This document shows, piece by piece, positions 1 through 8,741 of a stretch of 64,000 bases of DNA. This DNA is from Streptomyces sp. CB01580 (GTDB lineage: Bacteria > Actinomycetota > Actinomycetes > Streptomycetales > Streptomycetaceae). The notes under the pieces are model-generated. The model was not told where the DNA came from. It ran no database searches and saw nothing but the letters and a program-made list of their open reading frames with translations. The position numbers and the translations under genes are program-made. Position 1 is the stretch's first letter. Each line of letters starts with the position of its first letter. The stretch lies in the NCBI RefSeq assembly GCF_001905795.1, contig NZ_LIXJ01000003.1, forward strand, positions 468,332 through 532,331, in the 5' to 3' direction.

Positions 1-92
1 GCGAGTTCGGCGTCGACGGCGGTGAGGGAGGCGCCGATCTCCTCGCCGACCGTACCGGCGAGGCTCGTCGCCACCTGCTCCTGCTGACCCAT
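1..92 (-). CDS. 5' end of a gene cut by the window edge; possibly DUF6986 (PEP-kinase/aldolase-like)
   Basis: Only the first 30 codons are present, starting at the ATG whose complement is CAT at 90-92. A good ribosome site (GGAGGG, about 6 nt before the ATG) supports the start. The visible N-terminus begins MGQQEQVATSLAG and continues with VGEEIGASLTAVDAEL. From memory this resembles the start of Streptomyces DUF6986 (aldolase or PEP-kinase-like) proteins that sit beside etfA, but so short a piece cannot prove it. It lies downstream of etfA on the same strand, 172 bp away. Confidence 0.6.
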   Translation of the reverse strand, partial: MGQQEQVATSLAGTVGEEIGASLTAVDAEL

Positions 93-264
93 TGCACACC
101 CTCCACCATCAGACGGTTTCCGCTTCACGGAATCAACAATCCGGATAGCGAAGCTATAAGGCCGTCGATTCGGCGTCAATGGTGATCGGAAAAGGTCCGG
201 GGCCGTGTGGTGGGAAGTCACCACACGGCCCCGGACCGGGACAACGGCAGGGGAGCCCGCGCTG

Positions 265-1227
265 TCAGCCCTTGCGGGCCTTGATCTCGTCGGTGAGCTG
301 GGGCACGACCTGGAACAGGTCACCGACCACGCCGTAGTCGACGAGATCGAAGATCGGCGCCTCGGCGTCCTTGTTGATCGCGACGATCGTCTTCGAGGTC
401 TGCATACCCGCCCGGTGCTGGATCGCCCCGGAGATCCCCGACGCGATGTACAACTGCGGCGAGACCGACTTGCCCGTCTGCCCCACCTGCGCGGAATGCG
501 GATACCAGCCCGCGTCCACCGCCGCACGCGACGCACCCACCGCCGCACCCAGACTGTCCGCGAGCGCCTCGATCAACGCGAAGTTCTCCGCACCGTTCAC
601 ACCCCGCCCGCCCGACACCACGATCGCGGCCTCGGTCAGCTCCGGACGCCCCGTCGACTCACGCGCCTCACGCCCCGTCACCCGCGTCCCCGACGCCCCC
701 TGCGAGAACGACACCTCCAACGCCACGACCTCACCCGCCGCCGCGACCGGCTCCACCGACGCACTGTTCGGCTTGACCGTCACCACCGCACCACCCCGCA
801 CCACCCGGGACCGCGTGGTGAACGACGCCGCGAACACCGACTGCGTCACCACCACACCCCCCTCCCCGGCCTCCACATCCACCACATCGGTCAGCAGACC
901 CGAACCCGTCCGCAACGCCAGACGCGCCGCAACCTCCTTGCCCTCCGCCGACGACACCACCAGCACCGCCACCGGCGACACCGCCTCACAAGCCGCCCGC
1001 AGCGCATCCACCTTCGGCACGACCAGGAACTCCCCGTACTCCGGAGCCTCGTCCACCAGCACCCGCACCGCACCGTGCTCACCCAGCACACCCGCCGTCG
1101 CGCCGGCCCCCGCACCCAACGCCACCGCAACCGGCTCACCCACACGACGCGCCAGCGTCAACAACTCCAGCGTGGGCTTGCGAACCACACCATCCACATG
1201 ATCGACAAAGACAAGCACTTCAGCCAT
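265..1227 (-). CDS. etfA: Electron transfer flavoprotein alpha subunit
   Basis: Encodes 320 aa, the usual length for bacterial EtfA. With EtfB it forms the cytosolic FAD/AMP heterodimer that accepts electrons from acyl-CoA and similar dehydrogenases and passes them to ETF:quinone oxidoreductase. The N-terminal ETF domain begins [13 protein letters not shown]. The C-terminal FAD domain has the family features [30 protein letters not shown] and SGAIQH, with [12 protein letters not shown] near the end. The ATG at 1225-1227 was preferred to an upstream in-frame start because it matches the family N-terminus. It follows etfB by 55 bp on the same strand, so the two are one operon. Confidence 0.95.
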   Translation of the reverse strand: MAEVLVFVDHVDGVVRKPTLELLTLARRVGEPVAVALGAGAGATAGVLGEHGAVRVLVDEAPEYGEFLVVPKVDALRAACEAVSPVAVLVVSSAEGKEVAARLALRTGSGLLTDVVDVEAGEGGVVVTQSVFAASFTTRSRVVRGGAVVTVKPNSASVEPVAAAGEVVALEVSFSQGASGTRVTGREARESTGRPELTEAAIVVSGGRGVNGAENFALIEALADSLGAAVGASRAAVDAGWYPHSAQVGQTGKSVSPQLYIASGISGAIQHRAGMQTSKTIVAINKDAEAPIFDLVDYGVVGDLFQVVPQLTDEIKARKG

Positions 1228-1282
1228 GGAAAACAACTCCCGCCACGATGAATTGAGGAACAGCCACGCACAGCACGCGCCG

Positions 1283-2068
1283 TCAGATGAACTTCCGGCC
1301 CGCGAGGAACTCGGCAACCTGCCGGCCACCCTCACCCTCGTCCGTCACGACCGTACCCACCGTCCGCGCCGGACGCTCCGCCACGGAAACGACCCGGGTG
1401 AACGCACCACCCAGACCCACCTCCCCGGCCTCCACACCCAGATCATCCAGATCCCACGACACCACCGGCTTCTTCTTCGCCGCCATGATCCCCTTGAACG
1501 ACGGATACCGCGCCTCACCCGACTGGTCCGTCACCGACACCACCGCCGGCAACGACGCCTCCAGCCACTCCGAGGCCACATCGCCATCACGCCGCCCCCG
1601 CACCACACCACCCTCCACCGACACCTCCGACAACAACGTCACCTGCGCCACCCCCAACCGCTCCGCCAGCAACGCCGGAACCACACCCCCACCACCATCC
1701 GTCGACGCCATACCAGCAACCACCAGATCGAACCCGGCCTTCTCCACCGCCCTCGCCACCACCAACGACGTACCCATCACATCCGAACCATGCACAGACT
1801 CGTCCTCGACATGAACCGCCCTGTCCGCACCCATCGACAACGCCTTGCGCAACGCATCCCGCGCATCCTCCGGACCCACCGTCAACACCGTCACCTCGGC
1901 ATCACCGGCACCCTCCGCGATCCGCAACGCCTGCTCCACCGCGTACTCGTCCAACTCCGACAACAGACCATCCACATCCTCACGGTCCACCGTCAGATCA
2001 TCCGAGAAACGCCGGTCACCCGTCGCATCCGGCACATACTTCACACAGACAACGATCCTCAAGCTCAC
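1283..2068 (-). CDS. etfB: Electron transfer flavoprotein beta subunit
   Basis: Encodes 261 aa, standard EtfB length. It begins with GTG at 2066-2068, preceded by AGGAG seven bases upstream, and reads [15 protein letters not shown], the family signature start. Further markers are [43 protein letters not shown] and a C-terminal ETF-beta stretch with [13 protein letters not shown]. EtfB binds AMP and supplies the docking surface for partner dehydrogenases. It is first in the etfBA operon, so regulation of both genes should come from the roughly 270 bp upstream, where a small inverted repeat lies. Confidence 0.95.
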   Translation of the reverse strand: MSLRIVVCVKYVPDATGDRRFSDDLTVDREDVDGLLSELDEYAVEQALRIAEGAGDAEVTVLTVGPEDARDALRKALSMGADRAVHVEDESVHGSDVMGTSLVVARAVEKAGFDLVVAGMASTDGGGGVVPALLAERLGVAQVTLLSEVSVEGGVVRGRRDGDVASEWLEASLPAVVSVTDQSGEARYPSFKGIMAAKKKPVVSWDLDDLGVEAGEVGLGGAFTRVVSVAERPARTVGTVVTDEGEGGRQVAEFLAGRKFI

Positions 2069-2175
2069 GCCGGCTCTCCTACTGCATCGTCTTTTCCGGG
2101 CTGCCCTGTTGCACGCAGCATAGGCGCCTGATGGTGCGGTTTCCGGTCGGGGCACCCCGCGCTCCGAAGGAAATA

Positions 2176-2189
2176 TTACTAACCAGTAC
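2176..2189. promoter_or_regulatory. Small inverted repeat upstream of etfBA, possible TetR-type operator
   Basis: The plus strand reads TTACT-AACC-AGTAC; arms TTACT and AGTA(C) pair except at the outermost base. It is an AT-rich island in GC-rich DNA about 110 bp upstream of the etfB start. Actinobacterial beta-oxidation genes are often controlled by TetR repressors that bind short palindromes, so an operator role is a reasonable inference, not shown. Confidence 0.3.
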
Positions 2190-2337
2190 AGCCAGTGGGT
2201 GGCGTATGAGCAAGCGCTTGGAATGTGATCTGGCCGACGTACGACGGGTCGGCAGGGCACGGGGCGCCGCCCGGCGCCTCCCCGGATCCCGTCCGGGGCG
2301 CCGCCGGGGGGGCGCGTCCGCGTGCCGCCCGGACGCC

Positions 2338-2865
2338 TCAGTCCCGCAGCGCGTTGAACCGGCCCTGGTGGTAGAGGAGCGGACGCCCGCCACCGGCCGG
2401 ATCTCCCACCACGGCCTCGGCGATCACGATCCGGTGGTCACCCGCCGGGATCCGGGCCACCACGCGGCACACCAGCCACGCCAGCACGCCGTCCAGGACC
2501 GGCACCCCCTGCGGCCCGCTGCGCCAGCCGGTGGACGGGCCGAACCGGTCGGCGCCGCTGCGGGCGAACGTGGCGGCCAGCTCCTCCTGGTGCTCCCCGA
2601 GTATGTGGACGCCGATGTGCTCCGCCTCGGAGACGACCGGCCAACTGGACGACGAGGTCCCCACGCCGAAGGAGACCAGCGGAGGTTCGGCGGCGACGGA
2701 GTTGAGGGAGGTGGCGGTGAAGCCGACGGGCCGGCCGGCCGCGGCCGTGATCACCGCCACCCCCGCGGCGTGTCGTCGGAAGACCGAGCGGAGAAGGTCG
2801 GGAGAGGCCGGGCGGGCGGTGCCGAGCCCGGGTGAAGCCGTCATGGACTCGGGTGAAGCCGTCAT
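2338..2865 (-). CDS. Flavin reductase domain protein (FMN-binding split barrel)
   Basis: Encodes 175 aa of the flavin_reduct/HpaC class, cytosolic enzymes that use NAD(P)H to reduce FMN or FAD for a partner monooxygenase or bind flavin themselves. The core shows RSVFRRHAAGVAVITA, the flavin-binding GFTATSLNSVAAEPPLVSF stretch, then HIGVHILGE and the late DHRIVIAEAV and GRPLLYHQGRF segments, all in family order. The ATG at 2863-2865 has AAGGA eight bases upstream. A second in-frame ATG seven codons later arises from a tandem duplication, so the extra N-terminal heptapeptide is probably unstructured. No monooxygenase partner adjoins it; the next gene upstream on this strand is a thioredoxin. 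Confidence 0.85.
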   Translation of the reverse strand: MTASPESMTASPGLGTARPASPDLLRSVFRRHAAGVAVITAAAGRPVGFTATSLNSVAAEPPLVSFGVGTSSSSWPVVSEAEHIGVHILGEHQEELAATFARSGADRFGPSTGWRSGPQGVPVLDGVLAWLVCRVVARIPAGDHRIVIAEAVVGDPAGGGRPLLYHQGRFNALRD

Positions 2866-2868
2866 GGA
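2830..2868. repeat. 21-bp tandem duplication covering a start codon
   Basis: The 18-bp string GGGTGAAGCCGTCATGGA occurs at 2830-2847 and again at 2851-2868, a 21-bp period. On the minus strand it duplicates the ATG and first codons of the flavin reductase, giving two in-frame starts (2865 and 2844). Confidence 0.85.
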
Positions 2869-2945
2869 GAAGTCCTTCTGCGAAGAGGCGTACGGGGCCG
2901 TGGGTGCTCAGGCACCCGGACAGCGCACACTGACATCGCGGGCGA

Positions 2946-2959
2946 GGTCCACGTGGACC
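2946..2959. promoter_or_regulatory. Perfect 14-bp palindrome upstream of the flavin reductase
   Basis: GGTCCAC-GTGGACC is a perfect palindrome about 80 bp upstream of the flavin reductase start. A hairpin GGGTGC-TCAG-GCACCC lies between it and the gene (2902-2917). An operator is plausible; the binding protein is unknown. Confidence 0.35.
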
Positions 2960-3060
2960 CGATCGTGGAGAAGGAGTTGCGGAGGCATGGCGTCAGACTG
3001 ACGATTCGCATCAGGCCTGGTCAAGTACGTTCCGCGAGGTGGGAGATGCGTCACGGTCCG

Positions 3061-3387
3061 TCACATCGCCTCGCCCAGTGCCGCGACGACGTCGACGGTG
3101 CGCGGCTGTCCGACGGCCCTGCGGACGATCCGCCCGCCCGCGTCGAGCACCAGCACGGTCGGTGTCCTGGTGATCCCCAGCTCACGCACGAGAGCCAGGC
3201 GCGCCTCCGCGTCGACCTCGACATGGGCGACGCCGTCGACCATGCGCGCCACCTCGGCGAGGACTCGACGCGTGGCCCGGCAGGGCTGACAGAACGCGGT
3301 GGAGAACTGCACCAGGGTCGCCCTCTCCCCCAGTTCCGCGCCGAGTCGGGCCGCGTCCAGCGCGCTCCCGTGCGTCCGCCCGTCCAC
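3061..3387 (-). CDS. Thioredoxin family protein
   Basis: Encodes 108 aa, the size of a simple thioredoxin. The active site reads FSTAFCQPCRAT, so the redox pair is CQPC rather than the classical CGPC. The cis-proline follows in GITRTPTVLVLD, and the C-terminal helix ends DVVAALGEAM. The GTG at 3385-3387 was chosen because GGGAGG precedes it by six bases; an earlier in-frame ATG at 3522 has no such site. Streptomyces relatives often carry an N-terminal membrane anchor; none is encoded from this start, so the protein should be cytosolic. Confidence 0.85.
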   Translation of the reverse strand: MDGRTHGSALDAARLGAELGERATLVQFSTAFCQPCRATRRVLAEVARMVDGVAHVEVDAEARLALVRELGITRTPTVLVLDAGGRIVRRAVGQPRTVDVVAALGEAM

Positions 3388-3540
3388 CGTCGCCCTCCCG
3401 TCGTCGCCCCTCCCAAGAGGGCAGCGCCGCGTGGTACGGGAACATTCCCGACCGGCCGCACGTGACGAGAATCTCGCCTCCCGCGCCCGCGAGGACTGGC
3501 CACCGCGTCGCGCATGGGGCACGATCGGCCCGATGCCGCA

Positions 3541-3560
3541 AACCTACGGCTGCGTAACTT
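3541..3560 (+). promoter_or_regulatory. Quasi-palindrome in front of the acyltransferase gene
   Basis: Reads AACCTACG-GCTG-CGTAACTT; six of eight arm positions pair. It lies 48 bp before the acyltransferase start. Similar CTACG-type palindromes are seen upstream of lipid-modifying genes under TetR control in actinobacteria, so a fatty-acid-responsive operator is a reasonable guess. Confidence 0.35.
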
Positions 3561-3607
3561 CCGCCGGGAGAACCCTCCTCAGGCGCTGAAGAAGGGTCTC
3601 CCCAGAG

Positions 3608-4330
3608 ATGGCAGAACTCGTCTATCGACCGGTCATCGGCGCCGCTCGCACTTTGTTCAAGGCGCTGGACCTGAAGATCGACGCTCGGGGTTCGGAGCAC
3701 ATCCCGAAGACCGGTGGCGCCGTGCTGGTCTGCAATCACATCAGCTACCTGGACTTCATCTTCACCGGTCTCGCCGCACTGCCGCAGAAGCGTCTCGTCC
3801 GCTTCATGGCGAAGGAGTCGGTCTTCCGGCACCGCATCTCCGGACCGCTGATGCGCGGGATGAAGCACATTCCCGTGGACCGCAAGCAGGGCGAGGAAGC
3901 CTATGCCCACGCGCTCGCGTCGCTGCGCTCCGGCGAGATCGTCGGTGTCTTCCCCGAGGCCACCATCTCGGAGTCGTTCACGCTGAAGAGCTTCAAGTCG
4001 GGGGCCGCCCGGCTGGCCCAGGAGGCCGGTGTGCCCCTGATCCCGACGGCGGTGTGGGGCACGCAGCGGCTGTGGACCAAGGGACGGCCGCGCAACTTCA
4101 AGCGCGACCACCTGCCCGTGACGATCCGGGTGGGCGAGGCGGTGGAGGCGCCCGCCGACCAGTACGCGGGGGCCATCACCCGGCGGCTGCGGGAGCGGGT
4201 GCAGGAGCTTCTCGAAGCGGCCCAGCGCGCCTACCCCGTGCGTCCGAGGGACGCGAGCGACACCTGGTGGGTCCCCGCGCACCTCGGGGGCACCGCGCCG
4301 ACCCCGGCCGAGGTACGCGCCCGGGGCTGA
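3608..4330 (+). CDS. 1-acylglycerol-3-phosphate acyltransferase-like (PlsC family)
   Basis: Encodes 240 aa. PlsC-type enzymes transfer an acyl group to lysophosphatidate at the inner membrane face during phospholipid synthesis. The catalytic NHX4D box is present as NHISYLD near residue 43; later blocks KESVFRHRISGPLMRGMKHIPVDR and FPEATIS fit motifs II and III, and VPLIPTAVWGTQ motif IV. The ATG at 3608 gives the expected N-terminus. There is no obvious membrane helix, as in several actinobacterial paralogues. It is transcribed alone between two minus-strand genes. Confidence 0.88.
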   Translation: MAELVYRPVIGAARTLFKALDLKIDARGSEHIPKTGGAVLVCNHISYLDFIFTGLAALPQKRLVRFMAKESVFRHRISGPLMRGMKHIPVDRKQGEEAYAHALASLRSGEIVGVFPEATISESFTLKSFKSGAARLAQEAGVPLIPTAVWGTQRLWTKGRPRNFKRDHLPVTIRVGEAVEAPADQYAGAITRRLRERVQELLEAAQRAYPVRPRDASDTWWVPAHLGGTAPTPAEVRARG

Positions 4331-4408
4331 CACGCATCGCCCCCGCTCCCGGCTGAAACGTCACTCCGGGCATCGGCGACGGTCGGGCCCGGAGTTCCGC
4401 GAGGAAGC

Positions 4409-5008
4409 TCAGAGTTCCGTGGGGAGCGTGTGCCAGAGCTGCGCGCGGTCCGCGGCGGACCTCAGGGCGCTCAGCACCGCCGGGTGCGGTGCCGCGTGGA
4501 GCGTCGGGTAGTCCGTCTCGTGGAACCCGGGCCGGACGGGCCATGCCAGCCGTTCGCCGTCGAGCGAGAACCGGGCGTCGACCCCCGGCTTGTTGCCCCG
4601 GGCGTCCTGGCGGTCCCAGCGGTCGCGGCCGGGCAGCCGGACCGCGACGAGGCCGTGCACGGGGCCGGGGGATCCGTGGGCGTCGGCGAGCCGCTGGTAG
4701 CAGAGGGCGGTGGGGATGCCGGCCGCGCGCAGGAGGGCGGCCAGGGCGTGCGCCTTGGCGTGGCAGATGCCGTGGCGCGCGGCGAGGACGTCGGAGGCGC
4801 GCCAGGTGACGTCCGCCTTCCCCGCGTCGCCGGAGTGCGCGATGGTGTCACGCACGTGGACGAAGGCGGCGGCCGCGTATGTGTATGCGTCGGAGGTGTC
4901 GCCGCAGAGTTCGGCGACCGTTTGTCGCACGAGCGGGTGCTCGTGATCGATGGCCTCGTCGGCGGCGAGATACGCGGAAAGTTTCGGCACGTGCTGAATC
5001 AGCTGCAT
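4409..5008 (-). CDS. Transglutaminase-like domain protein
   Basis: Encodes 199 aa. The catalytic triad of the bacterial transglutaminase/cysteine peptidase-like fold can be placed: Cys in ARHGICHAKAHALAALLRAAGIP, His in PVHGLVAV, and Asp in WDRQDARG. The protein has no signal peptide and is likely cytosolic. Its substrate cannot be told from sequence; family members act as peptidases or amidases rather than cross-linkers. A strong promoter lies so close to the ATG that the transcript is probably leaderless. Confidence 0.8.
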   Translation of the reverse strand: MQLIQHVPKLSAYLAADEAIDHEHPLVRQTVAELCGDTSDAYTYAAAAFVHVRDTIAHSGDAGKADVTWRASDVLAARHGICHAKAHALAALLRAAGIPTALCYQRLADAHGSPGPVHGLVAVRLPGRDRWDRQDARGNKPGVDARFSLDGERLAWPVRPGFHETDYPTLHAAPHPAVLSALRSAADRAQLWHTLPTEL

Positions 5009-5016
5009 GATCGCCG

Positions 5017-5046
5017 AGCGTAGGCAGGCGGCCGGCCGGGAGTCAA
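5017..5046 (-). promoter_or_regulatory. Consensus-like promoter giving a leaderless transcript
   Basis: On the minus strand TTGACT (5041-5046) and TACGCT (5017-5022) are separated by 18 bp. The ATG of the transglutaminase-like gene begins only 8 bases after the -10 box and no Shine-Dalgarno sequence is present, which suggests transcription starts at or next to the start codon. Confidence 0.6.
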
Positions 5047-5117
5047 TGACTTTCCGACCGACCGCATACCTATTCAGAACTATGACTCTCTGGACCGTGA
5101 CGCGTCCTCGGACGGCG

Positions 5118-6197
5118 TCACCTGGCCATCTCTTCCTTCAGCGCGAGGACGAACGCGTCCACGTCCTCCTCCGTCGTGTCGAAGGCGCACATCCAGCGCA
5201 CGTCCCCGGCGGCCTCGTCCCAGAAGTAGAAGCGGAAGCGCTTCTGGAGCCGTTCGCTCACCTCGTGCGGCAGCCGCGCGAAGACGGCGTTGGCCTGGAC
5301 GGGATGGAGGATCTCCACGCCGTCCACCCCGCGCACGCCCTCCGCCAGGCGCTGGGCCATGGCGTTGGCGTGCCGGGCGTTGCGCAGCCAGAGGTCCCCG
5401 GCGAGCAGCGCCTCCAACTGCACGGAGACGAAACGCATCTTGGAGGCGAGCTGCATCGACAGCTTGCGCAGATGCTTCATGGCGCGCACGGCGTCCGGGT
5501 CGAGCACGACCACGGCCTCGCCGAAGATCGCCCCGTTCTTGGTGCCGCCGAACGAGAGGACGTCGACGCCGACGGTGTTGGTGAACGTGCGCATCGGCAC
5601 GTCCAGCGACGCCGCGGCATTGGCTATCCGGGCCCCGTCCAGGTGGACCTTCATGCCGTGACCGTGGGCGTGGTCGCAGATGGCGCGGATCTCGTCGGGC
5701 GTGTAGACCGTGCCGAGTTCGGTGTTCTGGGTGATCGAGACGACCTGCGGCATGGCGCGGTGCTCGTCGTCCCAGCCGTACGCCTGCCGGTCGATGAGCT
5801 CGGGGGTGAGCTTGCCGTCCGGCGTGGGGACGGTGAGCAGCTTGAGGCCGCCCACGCGCTCCGGGGCGCCGCCCTCGTCGACGTTGATGTGGGCGGACTC
5901 GGCGCAGATGACGGCGCCCCAGCGGTCGGTCATCGCCTGGAGGGAGACGACGTTGGCGCCGGTTCCGTTGAAGACCGGGAAGGCTTCGGCGGTGGGGCCG
6001 AAGTGACTGTGCATGACGCGCTGGAGATGCCCGGTGTACTCGTCCTCGCCATAGGCGATCTGGTGACCGCCGTTGGCGAGGGCGATGGCCGCGAGGATCT
6101 CCGGATGCGTGCCCGCGTAGTTGTCACTGGCGAAGCCGCGTACCTGCGGGTCGTGGTGGCGTCGCGCGTCGGTCCTTACGGTTGTGGGGTCAGCCAC
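5118..6197 (-). CDS. Low-specificity L-threonine aldolase family protein
   Basis: Encodes 359 aa, the usual size for this PLP fold-type I family, which cleaves L-threonine or allo-threonine to glycine and acetaldehyde. It begins FASDNYAGTHPEILAAI after a short leader; the PLP lysine lies in LSFGGTKNGAIFGEA, and VHLDGARIANA supplies the cofactor-binding Asp. The start is GTG at 6195-6197 with GGAAAG upstream. This start lies 22 bp inside the end of the upstream short-chain dehydrogenase gene, so translation is probably coupled and both belong to the DUF6421 operon. Confidence 0.88.
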   Translation of the reverse strand: MADPTTVRTDARRHHDPQVRGFASDNYAGTHPEILAAIALANGGHQIAYGEDEYTGHLQRVMHSHFGPTAEAFPVFNGTGANVVSLQAMTDRWGAVICAESAHINVDEGGAPERVGGLKLLTVPTPDGKLTPELIDRQAYGWDDEHRAMPQVVSITQNTELGTVYTPDEIRAICDHAHGHGMKVHLDGARIANAAASLDVPMRTFTNTVGVDVLSFGGTKNGAIFGEAVVVLDPDAVRAMKHLRKLSMQLASKMRFVSVQLEALLAGDLWLRNARHANAMAQRLAEGVRGVDGVEILHPVQANAVFARLPHEVSERLQKRFRFYFWDEAAGDVRWMCAFDTTEEDVDAFVLALKEEMAR

Positions 6198-6973
6198 AGG
6201 CGCTTTCCGTTCACTTCCGGGGCGGGCCGGTCCCAGACGCCGACGATGGCATCGGCCAGATCCTTGACGTCGGTGAAGCCCGCGAATTTCGCATTCGGGC
6301 GCTCGGCGCGCATCGCGTCGTGCACCAGTGCCTTGACCACCAGGATCGCAGCCGCGGACCTGGGCCCCTCCTCGCCCCCCGCCTTGCGGAACGCGTCCGC
6401 GAGGGCGAGCGTCCATGCCTCGGCGGCCGCCTTCGACGCGGAATAGGCCGCGTTTCCCGCAGTGGGCTGGCTCGCCCCGGCCGCGCTGATCAGCACGTAG
6501 CGCCCGCGGTCGCTGCGCTGCAGTCCCGCGTGGAAGGCCAGCGAGGTGTGCTGGACGGTGCGGATCAGCAGCTTCTCCAGCAGGTTCCAGTCGGCGAGGT
6601 CGGTCTCGGCGAAGCCGGCGCTGCCGCGCCAGCCGCCGACGAGGTGGACCAGACCGTCGATCCTGCCGAACTCCTTCTCCGTCTTGTCCGCCCAGTCGCG
6701 GGTGGCGGCGAGGTCCAGCAGATCGACCGTGTCACCGGTGACGGTGGCTCCGCCGTGGGCGTAGCGCGCGGCGTCGACCGCCTCGGCCAGGCGTGCCGCG
6801 TCGGCGTCGGAGGCCACGACGGTGGCGCCTGCCTCCGCGAGCCTCAGCAGCGCAGCCCGGCCCGCCGGGCCGGCGGCCCCGGCGACCGCGACCACGGCAC
6901 CTTCGAGGGCACCGCTCCCGTTGCCCGTGCCGTTCCCGTTCATGGCCACCGCCTCCTCTGCCCCGGCGCTCAC
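6176..6973 (-). CDS. Short-chain dehydrogenase/reductase
   Basis: Encodes 265 aa with a Rossmann fold. The cofactor loop is atypical (VAVAGAAGPAGRAALLRLA in place of TGxxxGxG), followed by SDAD after strand 2, VDLLD, and HLVGG. The catalytic triad reads Ser in LISAAGAS and Tyr-x-x-x-Lys in AYSASKAAAEAW. The substrate is unknown. The GTG start overlaps the stop of the DUF6421 gene by four bases (GTGA), and the 3' end overlaps the threonine aldolase by 22 bp, so it is the middle gene of a tightly coupled operon. Confidence 0.85.
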   Translation of the reverse strand: MSAGAEEAVAMNGNGTGNGSGALEGAVVAVAGAAGPAGRAALLRLAEAGATVVASDADAARLAEAVDAARYAHGGATVTGDTVDLLDLAATRDWADKTEKEFGRIDGLVHLVGGWRGSAGFAETDLADWNLLEKLLIRTVQHTSLAFHAGLQRSDRGRYVLISAAGASQPTAGNAAYSASKAAAEAWTLALADAFRKAGGEEGPRSAAAILVVKALVHDAMRAERPNAKFAGFTDVKDLADAIVGVWDRPAPEVNGKRLWLTPQP

Positions 6974-8367
6974 GCGGCTGCCCTCTCGGCACCCGCGGCG
7001 GTGATCCCCTTGGTCGAGGCGATCACGTTCTTCAGCTTCTTGGAGAGCGCCTCATAGAACATGCTCAGGGGAAACTCGTCCGGAAGCACCTCGTCGACGA
7101 GCTTACGCGGCGGCAGCGACAGGTCCAGTGCCTCGGGTCCCTTCGCCCAGCGGGAGCCCGGGTGCGGGGCGAGGTAGGTGGAGACGAGTTCGTACGCGGC
7201 GAACCAGTGCACGAGCTTGGGGCGGTCGATGCCGTCGCGGTACAGCTTCTCGATCTCGGCGCACAGCTGGTTGGTGATCCGCGGGGCGCGTTCCCAGTCG
7301 ATCCGCAGCGTGTTGTCGGTCCAGCGGATCACGTCGTGCTTGTGGAGGTAGGCGAAGAGCAGCTGTCCGCCCAGGCCGTCGTAGTTGCGGACGCGCTCGC
7401 CGGTGACGGGGAAGCGGAACATCCGGTCGAACAGCACGGCGTACTGGACGTCGCGGCCCTGCGGGAAGCCGTCGGCCTCCAGCTGCACGGCCTCCTTGAA
7501 GGCGGTGAGGTCGCAGCGCAGCTCCTCCAGCCCGTACATCCAGAACGGCTGCCGCTGCTTGATCATGAAGGGGTCGAAGGGCAGGTCGCCGTGGCTGTGC
7601 GCACGGTCGTGGATCATGTCCCAGAGCACGAACGCCTGCTCGCAGCGCTGCTGGTCCGCGACCATCTCGCGGATGTCGCCGGGCAGATCGACGCCGAGGA
7701 TGCCGACGGCGGCCTCGGTGACCCGGCGGAACCGGGCGGCCTCGCGGTCGCAGAAGATTCCGCCCCAGCTGAAGCGTTCGGGGGCCTCGCGCACGGCGAC
7801 GGTCTCCGGGAAGAGCACCGCGGAGTTGGTGTCGTAGCCCGAGGTGAAGTCCTCGAACGTGATGCCGCAGAAGAGCGGGTTGTCGTAGCGGGTGGCCTCC
7901 AGCTCGGCGAGCCACTCGGGCCAGACCATCCGCAGCACGACGGCCTCGAGGTTGCGGTCCGGGTTGCCGTTCTGGGTGTACATCGCGAAGACGACCAGGT
8001 GCTGCACCCCGTCGGCACGCCCCTGGGCGGGCTGGAAGGCGAGCAGCGAGTCGAGGAAGTCCGGCACGCCGAAGCCGTCCGCGGCCCAGCGGCGCAGGTC
8101 GGCGACGAGGGCCCGGTGGTAGGCGGCGTCGTGCGGGAGCAGCGGGGCGAGCTCCTCGACCGCGGAGATCACGCGGTCCAGCGTCGCCTCGGCGGTCGCG
8201 CGGGACGGGGCGCCCTCCGCGTCGAAGTCGATGGAACCGTCCTTCGACTGCCAGGGACGGATCTCCTCCACGGCGTCCTTGAGGAGGGGCCAGGCAGGGT
8301 GGTCGACCACCGGCTGCTCCGCAGCAATACCTCCTGCGGCGGCGTCGTGCACAAGAATTTCCGTCAT
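6970..8367 (-). CDS. DUF6421 family protein
   Basis: Encodes 465 aa. I recognise it as the actinobacterial DUF6421 family, whose biochemical role is not known to me. The protein is soluble, with no signal peptide or membrane segment, and rich in aromatic and acidic residues (WDMIHDRAHSHGDLPFDPF, FWMYGLEELRCDL). Several His and Asp clusters, such as HDRAHSHGD, look able to bind metal, but this is inference. The ATG has GGAGG six bases upstream. It heads the three-gene operon with the dehydrogenase and aldolase. Confidence 0.8.
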   Translation of the reverse strand: MTEILVHDAAAGGIAAEQPVVDHPAWPLLKDAVEEIRPWQSKDGSIDFDAEGAPSRATAEATLDRVISAVEELAPLLPHDAAYHRALVADLRRWAADGFGVPDFLDSLLAFQPAQGRADGVQHLVVFAMYTQNGNPDRNLEAVVLRMVWPEWLAELEATRYDNPLFCGITFEDFTSGYDTNSAVLFPETVAVREAPERFSWGGIFCDREAARFRRVTEAAVGILGVDLPGDIREMVADQQRCEQAFVLWDMIHDRAHSHGDLPFDPFMIKQRQPFWMYGLEELRCDLTAFKEAVQLEADGFPQGRDVQYAVLFDRMFRFPVTGERVRNYDGLGGQLLFAYLHKHDVIRWTDNTLRIDWERAPRITNQLCAEIEKLYRDGIDRPKLVHWFAAYELVSTYLAPHPGSRWAKGPEALDLSLPPRKLVDEVLPDEFPLSMFYEALSKKLKNVIASTKGITAAGAERAAA

Positions 8368-8402
8368 AACACTTCCTCCACAGGAGAACCTCGCGTCAAA
8401 TC

Positions 8403-8432
8403 ACCGTATCCGTGCGTGGTTACTCCAGACAA
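8403..8432 (-). promoter_or_regulatory. Promoter for the DUF6421 operon
   Basis: TTGTCT (8427-8432) and TACGGT (8403-8408) on the minus strand are 18 bp apart and lie about 35 bp before the DUF6421 ATG. They fit the housekeeping sigma pattern of Streptomyces (TTGaca, TAnnnT). Confidence 0.45.
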
Positions 8433-8741
8433 GTGGATCTCAGTAAATTATCCTGCGCGCTCGCGATGTCACCGCGATTCTTCCTGCGCAAAACTGTGGA
8501 GGGAGCACTTCCGTCGGAAGCGGAGGCTCCGGTGGCCGCAGCTCCGCTCCGTCGCACACGGGTACGCCCGAGCGGTCCCGCACGCGCCGGACGCGCGCCC
8601 GCGCACGGGTGGCACAGTCCGCCTCCCCTGTCGGCGTACGGACCGGGCCGGTTCGCCCGGACGCCGGACGGCCGTGATGACCCGGCACCCGGCGGGTAGG
8701 AGCCGCATGCGGAGGAACACCGTCTACGGAAGCGAGTCGCC
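8433..8741. other. Intergenic region without a recognised gene
   Basis: Between the promoter of the DUF6421 operon and the glycerophosphodiesterase gene. Short open frames exist on both strands, but none has a ribosome site or a recognisable protein, and no strong hairpin was seen. Confidence 0.5.
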
